Positions 51,651 to 63,187 of a stretch of 64,000 bases of DNA are shown here, one piece after another. The notes under the pieces were generated by a model. The model saw only the letters and a program-made list of their open reading frames with translations. It made no database searches and was not told the DNA's origin. A program made the translations under genes and the position numbers. The DNA is from Cyprinodon diabolis (Eukaryota; Chordata; Actinopteri; Cyprinodontiformes; Cyprinodontidae): positions 1 through 64,000 of the forward strand of contig JARPUW010000256.1 in assembly GCA_030533445.1 (NCBI GenBank). The letters are read 5' to 3'. The number at the start of each line of letters is the position of its first letter. Position 1 is the stretch's first letter.

Positions 51651-54312
51651 AGACAAACCATTAATGATACAGCCATGATCTTTTCTGGCAATCATCTAGA
51701 GCTGAAAACTAACAATATAAAGTAGATTTGAGCAGATGTTTTTGGTTCCACGCTTCAAATCAGAATTTGAGGCCAAAACGCTCTTTTCACAGTGAGATAA
51801 TGCCATTTTGGCCTCTGGAGTTGTAACAGACAAACCATTAATGATACAGCCATGATCTTTTCTGGCAATCATCTAGAGCTGAAAACTAACAATATAAAGT
51901 AGATTTGAGCAGATGTTTTTGGTTCCAAGCTTCAAATCAGAAGTTGAGGCCAAAACGCTCTTTTCACAGTGAGATAATGCAATTTTGGCCTCTGGAGTTG
52001 TAACAGACAAACCATTAATGATACAGCCATGATCTTTTCTGGCAATCATCTAAAGCTGAAAACTAACAATTTGAAATAGATTGGAGCAGATGTTTTTGGT
52101 TCCAAGCTTCAAATCATAGGTTTGAGGCCAAAACGCTCTTTTCACAGTGAGATAATGCCATTTTGGCCTCTGGAGTTGTAACACACAAACCATTAATGAT
52201 ACAGCCATGATCTTTTCTGGCAATCATCTAGAGCTGAAAACTAACAATATAAAGTAGATTTGAGCAGATGTTTTTGGTTCCAAGCTTCAAATCATAGGTT
52301 TGAGGCCAAAACGCTCTTTTCACAGTGAGATAATGCCATTTTGGCCTCTGGAGTTGTAACAGACAAACCATTAATGATACAGCCATGATCTTTTCTGGCA
52401 ATCATCTAGAGCTGAAAACTAACAATATAAAGTAGATTTGAGCAGATGTTTTTGGTTCCAAGCTTCAAATCAGAGGTTTGAGGCCAAAACGCTCGTTTCA
52501 CAGTGAGATAATGCCATTTTGGCCTCTGGAGTTGTAACAGACAAACCATTAATGATACAGCCATGATCTTTTCTGGCAATCATCTAGAGCTGAAAACTAA
52601 CAATATAAAGTAGATTTGAGCAGATGTTTTTGGTTCCAAGCTTCAAATCAGAAGTTGAGGCCAAAACGCTCTTTTCACAGTGAGATAATGCCATTTTGGC
52701 CTCTGGAGTTGTAACAGACAAACCATTAATGATACAGCCATGATCTTTTCTGGCAATCATCTAGAGCTGAAAACTAACAATATAAAGTAGATTGGAGCAG
52801 ATGTTTTTGGGTCCACGCTTCAAATCAGAAGTTGAGGCCAAAACGCTCTTTTCACAGTGAGATAATGCCATTTTGGCCTCTGGAGTTGTAACAGACAAAC
52901 CATTAATGATACAGCCATGATCTTTTCTGGCAATCATCTAGAGCTGAAAACTAACAATATAAAGTAGATTTGAGCAGATGTTTTTGGTTCCAAGCTTCAA
53001 ATCAGAGGTTTGAGGCCAAAACGCTCGTTTCACAGTGAGATAATGCCATTTTGGCCTCTGGAGTTGTAACAGACAAACCATTAATGATACAGCCATGATC
53101 TTTTCTGGCAATCATCTAGAGCTGAAAACTAACAATATAAAGTAGATTTGAGCAGATGTTTTTGGTTCCAAGCTTCAAATCAGAAGTTGAGGCCAAAACG
53201 CTCTTTTCACAGTGAGATAATGCCATTTTGGCCTCTGGAGTTGTAACAGACAAACCATTAATGATACAGCCATGATCTTTTCTGGCAATCATCTAGAGCT
53301 GAAAACTAACAATATAAAGTAGATTTGAGCAGATGTTTTTGGTTCCAAGCTTCAAATCAGAAGTTGAGGCCAAAACGCTCTTTTCACAGTGAGATAATGC
53401 AATTTTGGCCTCTGGAGTTGTAACAGACAAACCATTAATGATACAGCCATGATCTTTTCTGGCAATCATCTAAAGCTGAAAACTAACAATTTGAAATAGA
53501 TTGGAGCAGATGTTTTTGGTTCCAAGCTTAAAATCATAGGTTTGAGGCCAAAACGCTCTTTTCACAGTGAGATAATGCCATTTTGGCCTCTGGAGTTGTA
53601 ACACACAAACCATTAATGATACAGCCATGATCTTTTCTGGCAATCATCTAGAGCTGAAAACTAACAATATAAAGTAGATTTGAGCAGATGTTTTTGGTTC
53701 CAAGCTTCAAATCAGAGGTTTGAGGCCAAAACGCTCGTTTCACAGTGAGATAATGCCATTTTGGCCTCTGGAGTTGTAACAGACAAACCATTAATGATAC
53801 AGCCATGATCTTTTCTGGCAATCATCTAGAGCTGAAAACTAACAATATAAAGTAGATTTGAGCAGATGTTTTTGGTTCCACGCTTCAAATCAGAAGTTGA
53901 GGCCAAAACGCTCTTTTCACAGTGAGATAATGCCATTTTGGCCTCTGGAGTTGTAACAGACAAACCATTAATGATACAGCCATGATCTTTTCTGGCAATC
54001 ATCTAGAGCTGAAAACTAACAATATAAAGTAGATTTGAGCAGATGTTTTTGGTTCCAAGCTTCAAATCAGAAGATGAGGCCAAAACGCTCTTTTCACAGT
54101 GAGATAATGCCATTTTGGCCTCTGGAGTTGTAACAGACAAACCATTAATGATACAGCCATGATCTTTTCTGGCAATCATCTAAAGCTGAAAACTAACAAT
54201 ATAAAGTAGATTTGAGCAGATGTTTTTGGTTCCAAGCTTCAAATCATAGGTTTGAGGCCAAAACGCTCTTTTCACAGTGAGATAATCCCATTTTGGCCTC
54301 TGGAGTTGTAAC
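51651..54312. repeat. 15-monomer HOR, copy 2 (2,662 bp)
   Basis: The order is A2-B-C-D-E-G-F-E-G-B-C-D/E-A-G2-H. It shares GCTTAAAATC (A at 53530) and the D/E hybrid (53603-53780) with copy 1, exactly 18,461 bases upstream. Confidence 0.9.
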
Positions 54313-56974
54313 AGACAAACCATTAATGATACAGCCATGATCTTTTCTGGCAATCATCTAGAGCTGAAAACTAACAATATAAAGTAGATTTGAGCAGATG
54401 TTTTTGGTTCCACGCTTCAAATCAGAATTTGAGGCCAAAACGCTCTTTTCACAGTGAGATAATGCCATTTTGGCCTCTGGAGTTGTAACAGACAAACCAT
54501 TAATGATACAGCCATGATCTTTTCTGGCAATCATCTAGAGCTGAAAACTAACAATATAAAGTAGATTTGAGCAGATGTTTTTGGTTCCAAGCTTCAAATC
54601 AGAAGTTGAGGCCAAAACGCTCTTTTCACAGTGAGATAATGCAATTTTGGCCTCTGGAGTTGTAACAGACAAACCATTAATGATACAGCCATGATCTTTT
54701 CTGGCAATCATCTAAAGCTGAAAACTAACAATTTGAAATAGATTGGAGCAGATGTTTTTGGTTCCAAGCTTCAAATCATAGGTTTGAGGCCAAAACGCTC
54801 TTTTCACAGTGAGATAATGCCATTTTGGCCTCTGGAGTTGTAACACACAAACCATTAATGATACAGCCATGATCTTTTCTGGCAATCATCTAGAGCTGAA
54901 AACTAACAATATAAAGTAGATTTGAGCAGATGTTTTTGGTTCCAAGCTTCAAATCATAGGTTTGAGGCCAAAACGCTCTTTTCACAGTGAGATAATGCCA
55001 TTTTGGCCTCTGGAGTTGTAACAGACAAACCATTAATGATACAGCCATGATCTTTTCTGGCAATCATCTAGAGCTGAAAACTAACAATATAAAGTAGATT
55101 TGAGCAGATGTTTTTGGTTCCAAGCTTCAAATCAGAGGTTTGAGGCCAAAACGCTCGTTTCACAGTGAGATAATGCCATTTTGGCCTCTGGAGTTGTAAC
55201 AGACAAACCATTAATGATACAGCCATGATCTTTTCTGGCAATCATCTAGAGCTGAAAACTAACAATATAAAGTAGATTTGAGCAGATGTTTTTGGTTCCA
55301 AGCTTCAAATCAGAAGTTGAGGCCAAAACGCTCTTTTCACAGTGAGATAATGCCATTTTGGCCTCTGGAGTTGTAACAGACAAACCATTAATGATACAGC
55401 CATGATCTTTTCTGGCAATCATCTAGAGCTGAAAACTAACAATATAAAGTAGATTGGAGCAGATGTTTTTGGGTCCACGCTTCAAATCAGAAGTTGAGGC
55501 CAAAACGCTCTTTTCACAGTGAGATAATGCCATTTTGGCCTCTGGAGTTGTAACAGACAAACCATTAATGATACAGCCATGATCTTTTCTGGCAATCATC
55601 TAGAGCTGAAAACTAACAATATAAAGTAGATTTGAGCAGATGTTTTTGGTTCCAAGCTTCAAATCAGAGGTTTGAGGCCAAAACGCTCGTTTCACAGTGA
55701 GATAATGCCATTTTGGCCTCTGGAGTTGTAACAGACAAACCATTAATGATACAGCCATGATCTTTTCTGGCAATCATCTAGAGCTGAAAACTAACAATAT
55801 AAAGTAGATTTGAGCAGATGTTTTTGGTTCCAAGCTTCAAATCAGAAGTTGAGGCCAAAACGCTCTTTTCACAGTGAGATAATGCCATTTTGGCCTCTGG
55901 AGTTGTAACAGACAAACCATTAATGATACAGCCATGATCTTTTCTGGCAATCATCTAGAGCTGAAAACTAACAATATAAAGTAGATTTGAGCAGATGTTT
56001 TTGGTTCCAAGCTTCAAATCAGAAGTTGAGGCCAAAACGCTCTTTTCACAGTGAGATAATGCAATTTTGGCCTCTGGAGTTGTAACAGACAAACCATTAA
56101 TGATACAGCCATGATCTTTTCTGGCAATCATCTAAAGCTGAAAACTAACAATTTGAAATAGATTGGAGCAGATGTTTTTGGTTCCAAGCTTAAAATCATA
56201 GGTTTGAGGCCAAAACGCTCTTTTCACAGTGAGATAATGCCATTTTGGCCTCTGGAGTTGTAACACACAAACCATTAATGATACAGCCATGATCTTTTCT
56301 GGCAATCATCTAGAGCTGAAAACTAACAATATAAAGTAGATTTGAGCAGATGTTTTTGGTTCCAAGCTTCAAATCAGAGGTTTGAGGCCAAAACGCTCGT
56401 TTCACAGTGAGATAATGCCATTTTGGCCTCTGGAGTTGTAACAGACAAACCATTAATGATACAGCCATGATCTTTTCTGGCAATCATCTAGAGCTGAAAA
56501 CTAACAATATAAAGTAGATTTGAGCAGATGTTTTTGGTTCCACGCTTCAAATCAGAAGTTGAGGCCAAAACGCTCTTTTCACAGTGAGATAATGCCATTT
56601 TGGCCTCTGGAGTTGTAACAGACAAACCATTAATGATACAGCCATGATCTTTTCTGGCAATCATCTAGAGCTGAAAACTAACAATATAAAGTAGATTTGA
56701 GCAGATGTTTTTGGTTCCAAGCTTCAAATCAGAAGATGAGGCCAAAACGCTCTTTTCACAGTGAGATAATGCCATTTTGGCCTCTGGAGTTGTAACAGAC
56801 AAACCATTAATGATACAGCCATGATCTTTTCTGGCAATCATCTAAAGCTGAAAACTAACAATATAAAGTAGATTTGAGCAGATGTTTTTGGTTCCAAGCT
56901 TCAAATCATAGGTTTGAGGCCAAAACGCTCTTTTCACAGTGAGATAATCCCATTTTGGCCTCTGGAGTTGTAAC
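54313..56974. repeat. 15-monomer HOR, copy 3 (2,662 bp), tandem to copy 2
   Basis: It has the same order and marks, including GCTTAAAATC near 56192 and the D/E hybrid at 56265-56442. Copy 1 has no such tandem partner, so this is an extra 2,662-bp duplication after the 18,461-base one. Confidence 0.9.
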
Positions 56975-59282
56975 AGACAAACCATTAATGATACAGCCAT
57001 GATCTTTTCTGGCAATCATCTAGAGCTGAAAACTAACAATATAAAGTAGATTTGAGCAGATGTTTTTGGTTCCAAGCTTCAAATCATAGGTTTGAGGCCA
57101 AAACGCTCTTTTCACAGTGAGATAATGCCATTTTGGCCTCTGGAGTTGTAACAGACAAACCATTAATGATACAGCCATGATCTTTTCTGGCAATCATCTA
57201 GAGCTGAAAACTAACAATATAAAGTAGATTTGAGCAGATGTTTTTGGTTCCAAGCTTCAAATCAGAGGTTTGAGGCCAAAACGCTCGTTTCACAGTGAGA
57301 TAATGCCATTTTGGCCTCTGGAGTTGTAACAGACAAACCATTAATGATACAGCCATGATCTTTTCTGGCAATCATCTAGAGCTGAAAACTAACAATATAA
57401 AGTAGATTTGAGCAGATGTTTTTGGTTCCACGCTTCAAATCAGAAGTTGAGGCCAAAACGCTCTTTTCACAGTGAGATAATGCCATTTTGGCCTCTGGAG
57501 TTGTAACAGACAAACCATTAATGATACAGCCATGATCTTTTCTGGCAATCATCTAGAGCTGAAAACTAACAATATAAAGTAGATTGGAGCAGATGTTTTT
57601 GGGTCCACGCTTCAAATCAGAAGTTGAGGCCAAAACGCTCTTTTCACAGTGAGATAATGCCATTTTGGCCTCTGGAGTTGTAACAGACAAACCATTAATG
57701 ATACAGCCATGATCTTTTCTGGCAATCATCTAGAGCTGAAAACTAACAATATAAAGTAGATTTGAGCAGATGTTTTTGGTTCCAAGCTTCAAATCAGAGG
57801 TTTGAGGCCAAAACGCTCGTTTCACAGTGAGATAATGCCATTTTGGCCTCTGGAGTTGTAACAGACAAACCATTAATGATACAGCCATGATCTTTTCTGG
57901 CAATCATCTAGAGCTGAAAACTAACAATATAAAGTAGATTTGAGCAGATGTTTTTGGTTCCACGCTTCAAATCAGAAGTTGAGGCCAAAACGCTCTTTTC
58001 ACAGTGAGATAATGCCATTTTGGCCTCTGGAGTTGTAACAGACAAACCATTAATGATACAGCCATGATCTTTTCTGGCAATCATCTAGAGCTGAAAACTA
58101 ACAATATAAAGTAGATTGGAGCAGATGTTTTTGGGTCCACGCTTCAAATCAGAAGTTGAGGCCAAAACGCTCTTTTCACAGTGAGATAATGCCATTTTGG
58201 CCTCTGGAGTTGTAACAGACAAACCATTAATGATACAGCCATGATCTTTTCTGGCAATCATCTAGAGCTGAAAACTAACAATATAAAGTAGATTTGAGCA
58301 GATGTTTTTGGTTCCAAGCTTCAAATCAGAGGTTTGAGGCCAAAACGCTCGTTTCACAGTGAGATAATGCCATTTTGGCCTCTGGAGTTGTAACAGACAA
58401 ACCATTAATGATACAGCCATGATCTTTTCTGGCAATCATCTAGAGCTGAAAACTAACAATATAAAGTAGATTTGAGCAGATGTTTTTGGTTCCAAGCTTC
58501 AAATCAGAGGTTTGAGGCCAAAACCCTCGTTTCACACTGAGATAATGCCATTTTGGCCTCTGGAGTTGTAACAGACAAACCATTAATGATACAGCCATGA
58601 TCTTTTCTGGCAATCATCTAGAGCTGAAAACTAACAATATAAAGTAGATTTGAGCAGATGTTTTTGGTTCCAAGCTTCAAATCAGAAGTTGAGGCCAAAA
58701 CGCTCTTTTCACAGTGAGATAATCCCATTTTGGCCTCTGGAGTTGTAACAGACAAACCATTAATGATACAGCCATGATCTTTTCTGGCAATCATCTAGAG
58801 CTGAAAACTAACAATATAAAGTAGATTTGAGCAGATGTTTTTGGTTCCAAGCTTCAAATCAGAAGTTGAGGCCAAAACGCTCTTTTCACAGTGAGATAAT
58901 GCAATTTTGGCCTCTGGAGTTGTAACAGACAAACCATTAATGATACAGCCATGATCTTTTCTGGCAATCATCTAAAGCTGAAAACTAACAATTTGAAATA
59001 GATTGGAGCAGATGTTTTTGGTTCCAAGCTTCAAATCATAGGTTTGAGGCCAAAACGCTCTTTTCACAGTGAGATAATGCCATTTTGGCCTCTGGAGTTG
59101 TAACAGACAAACCATTAATGATACAGCCATGATCTTTTCTGGCAATCATCTAAAGCTGAAAACTAACAATATAAAGTAGATTTGAGCAGATGTTTTTGGT
59201 TCCAAGCTTCAAATCATAGGTTTGAGGCCAAAACGCTCTTTTCACAGTGAGATAATCCCATTTTGGCCTCTGGAGTTGTAAC
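56975..59282. repeat. 13-monomer unit D0-E-A-F-E-A-F-E-E2-Gc-B-C-H
   Basis: It corresponds to 35852-37449 but has A-F-E twice (+3 monomers, 57331-57862 and 57863-58394). B-C stands where G3 stood before the terminal H. E2 keeps CCCTCG near 58524. Confidence 0.88.
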
Positions 59283-60880
59283 AGACAAACCATTAATGAT
59301 ACAGCCATGATCTTTTCTGGCAATCATCTAGAGCTGAAAACTAACAATATAAAGTAGATTTGAGCAGATGTTTTTGGTTCCACGCTTCAAATCAGAATTT
59401 GAGGCCAAAACGCTCTTTTCACAGTGAGATAATGCCATTTTGGCCTCTGGAGTTGTAACAGACAAACCATTAATGATACAGCCATGATCTTTTCTGGCAA
59501 TCATCTAGAGCTGAAAACTAACAATATAAAGTAGATTTGAGCAGATGTTTTTGGTTCCAAGCTTCAAATCAGAAGTTGAGGCCAAAACGCTCTTTTCACA
59601 GTGAGATAATGCAATTTTGGCCTCTGGAGTTGTAACAGACAAACCATTAATGATACAGCCATGATCTTTTCTGGCAATCATCTAAAGCTGAAAACTAACA
59701 ATTTGAAATAGATTGGAGCAGATGTTTTTGGTTCCAAGCTTCAAATCATAGGTTTGAGGCCAAAACGCTCTTTTCACAGTGAGATAATGCCATTTTGGCC
59801 TCTGGAGTTGTAACACACAAACCATTAATGATACAGCCATGATCTTTTCTGGCAATCATCTAGAGCTGAAAACTAACAATATAAAGTAGATTTGAGCAGA
59901 TGTTTTTGGTTCCAAGCTTCAAATCATAGGTTTGAGGCCAAAACGCTCTTTTCACAGTGAGATAATGCCATTTTGGCCTCTGGAGTTGTAACAGACAAAC
60001 CATTAATGATACAGCCATGATCTTTTCTGGCAATCATCTAGAGCTGAAAACTAACAATATAAAGTAGATTTGAGCAGATGTTTTTGGTTCCAAGCTTCAA
60101 ATCAGAGGTTTGAGGCCAAAACGCTCGTTTCACAGTGAGATAATGCCATTTTGGCCTCTGGAGTTGTAACAGACAAACCATTAATGATACAGCCATGATC
60201 TTTTCTGGCAATCATCTAGAGCTGAAAACTAACAATATAAAGTAGATTTGAGCAGATGTTTTTGGTTCCAAGCTTCAAATCAGAGGTTTGAGGCCAAAAC
60301 CCTCGTTTCACACTGAGATAATGCCATTTTGGCCTCTGGAGTTGTAACAGACAAACCATTAATGATACAGCCATGATCTTTTCTGGCAATCATCTAGAGC
60401 TGAAAACTAACAATATAAAGTAGATTTGAGCAGATGTTTTTGGTTCCAAGCTTCAAATCAGAAGTTGAGGCCAAAACGCTCTTTTCACAGTGAGATAATC
60501 CCATTTTGGCCTCTGGAGTTGTAACAGACAAACCATTAATGATACAGCCATGATCTTTTCTGGCAATCATCTAAAGCTGAAAACTAACAATATAAAGTAG
60601 ATTTGAGCAGATGTTTTTGGTTCCAAGCTTCAAATCAGAAGATGAGGCCAAAACGCTCTTTTCACAGTGAGATAATGCCATTTTGGCCTCTGGAGTTGTA
60701 ACAGACAAACCATTAATGATACAGCCATGATCTTTTCTGGCAATCATCTAAAGCTGAAAACTAACAATATAAAGTAGATTTGAGCAGATGTTTTTGGTTC
60801 CAAGCTTCAAAACATAGGTTTGAGGCCAAAACGCTCTTTTCACAGTGAGATAATCCCATTTTGGCCTCTGGAGTTGTAAC
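59283..60880. repeat. 9-monomer HOR A2-B-C-D-E-E2-Gc-G3-H, copy 2
   Basis: It repeats 37450-39047 at an offset of 21,833. H has the private change CAAAACATAGG near 60811. Confidence 0.9.
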
Positions 60881-61767
60881 AGACAAACCATTAATGATAC
60901 AGCCATGATCTTTTCTGGCAATCATCTAGAGCTGAAAACTAACAATATAAAGTAGATTTGAGCAGATGTTTTTGGTTCCACGCTTCAAATCAGAATTTGA
61001 GGCCAAAACGCTCTTTTCACAGTGAGATAATGCCATTTTGGCCTCTGGAGTTGTAACAGACAAACCATTAATGATACAGCCATGATCTTTTCTGGCAATC
61101 ATCTAGAGCTGAAAACTAACAATATAAAGTAGATTTGAGCAGATGTTTTTGGTTCCAAGCTTCAAATCAGAAGTTGAGGCCAAAACGCTCTTTTCACAGT
61201 GAGATAATGCAATTTTGGCCTCTGGAGTTGTAACAGACAAACCATTAATGATACAGCCATGATCTTTTCTGGCAATCATCTAAAGCTGAAAACTAACAAT
61301 TTGAAATAGATTGGAGCAGATGTTTTTGGTTCCAAGCTTCAAATCATAGGTTTGAGGCCAAAACGCTCTTTTCACAGTGAGATAATGCCATTTTGGCCTC
61401 TGGAGTTGTAACACACAAACCATTAATGATACAGCCATGATCTTTTCTGGCAATCATCTAGAGCTGAAAACTAACAATATAAAGTAGATTTGAGCAGATG
61501 TTTTTGGTTCCAAGCTTCAAATCAGAAGATGAGGCCAAAACGCTCTTTTCACAGTGAGATAATGCCATTTTGGCCTCTGGAGTTGTAACAGACAAACCAT
61601 TAATGATACAGCCATGATCTTTTCTGGCAATCATCTAAAGCTGAAAACTAACAATATAAAGTAGATTTGAGCAGATGTTTTTGGTTCCAAGCTTCAAATC
61701 ATAGGTTTGAGGCCAAAACGCTCTTTTCACAGTGAGATAATCCCATTTTGGCCTCTGGAGTTGTAAC
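60881..61767. repeat. 5-monomer unit A2-B-C-D/G2-H, third occurrence
   Basis: It aligns with 39048-39934 at an offset of 21,833. The D/G2 hybrid is at 61413-61589. Confidence 0.9.
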
Positions 61768-63187
61768 AGACAAACCATTAATGATACAGCCATGATCTTT
61801 TCTGGCAATCATCTAGAGCTGAAAACTAACAATATAAAGTAGATTTGAGCAGATGTTTTTGGTTCCACGCTTCAAATCAGAATTTGAGGCCAAAACGCTC
61901 TTTTCACAGTGAGATAATGCCATTTTGGCCTCTGGAGTTGTAACAGACAAACCATTAATGATACAGCCATGATCTTTTCTGGCAATCATCTAGAGCTGAA
62001 AACTAACAATATAAAGTAGATTTGAGCAGATGTTTTTGGTTCCAAGCTTCAAATCAGAAGTTGAGGCCAAAACGCTCTTTTCACAGTGAGATAATGCAAT
62101 TTTGGCCTCTGGAGTTGTAACAGACAAACCATTAATGATACAGCCATGATCTTTTCTGGCAATCATCTAAAGCTGAAAACTAACAATTTGAAATAGATTG
62201 GAGCAGATGTTTTTGGTTCCAAGCTTCAAATCATAGGTTTGAGGCCAAAACGCTCTTTTCACAGTGAGATAATGCCATTTTGGCCTCTGGAGTTGTAACA
62301 CACAAACCATTAATGATACAGCCATGATCTTTTCTGGCAATCATCTAGAGCTGAAAACTAACAATATAAAGTAGATTTGAGCAGATGTTTTTGGTTCCAA
62401 GCTTCAAATCATAGGTTTGAGGCCAAAACGCTCTTTTCACAGTGAGATAATGCCATTTTGGCCTCTGGAGTTGTAACAGACAAACCATTAATGATACAGC
62501 CATGATCTTTTCTGGCAATCATCTAGAGCTGAAAACTAACAATATAAAGTAGATTTGAGCAGATGTTTTTGGTTCCAAGCTTCAAATCAGAGGTTTGAGG
62601 CCAAAACGCTCGTTTCACAGTGAGATAATGCCATTTTGGCCTCTGGAGTTGTAACAGACAAACCATTAATGATACAGCCATGATCTTTTCTGGCAATCAT
62701 CTAGAGCTGAAAACTAACAATATAAAGTAGATTTGAGCAGATGTTTTTGGTTCCAAGCTTCAAATCAGAAGTTGAGGCCAAAACGCTCTTTTCACAGTGA
62801 GATAATGCCATTTTGGCCTCTGGAGTTGTAACAGACAAACCATTAATGATACAGCCATGATCTTTTCTGGCAATCATCTAGAGCTGAAAACTAACAATAT
62901 AAAGTAGATTGGAGCAGATGTTTTTGGGTCCACGCTTCAAATCAGAAGTTGAGGCCAAAACGCTCTTTTCACAGTGAGATAATGCCATTTTGGCCTCTGG
63001 AGTTGTAACAGACAAACCATTAATGATACAGCCATGATCTTTTCTGGCAATCATCTAAAGCTGAAAACTAACAATATAAAGTAGATTTGAGCAGATGTTT
63101 TTGGTTCCAAGCTTCAAATCATAGGTTTGAGGCCAAAACGCTCTTTTCACAGTGAGATAATCCCATTTTGGCCTCTGGAGTTGTAAC
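61768..63187. repeat. 8-monomer unit A2-B-C-D-E-G-F-H
   Basis: The first seven monomers repeat 39935-41176 (offset 21,833). An H copy (63010-63187) then follows where the upstream copy continues D0-D0x-G-H2, so the duplication is interrupted at or near 63010. Confidence 0.88.

Larger units (their letters stand above)
47390..54312. repeat. Long-range duplication, right copy (offset 18,461; 6,923 bp)
   Basis: This is the partner of 28929-35851. After its end the right copy has an additional 15-mer (54313-56974) before resuming with D0-E-A-F-E at 56975, the equivalent of 35852. Confidence 0.9.
59283..63009. repeat. Long-range duplication, right copy (offset 21,833; 3,727 bp)
   Basis: This is the partner of 37450-41176, with the same 21 monomers in order. 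It is followed by H instead of D0. Confidence 0.88.
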
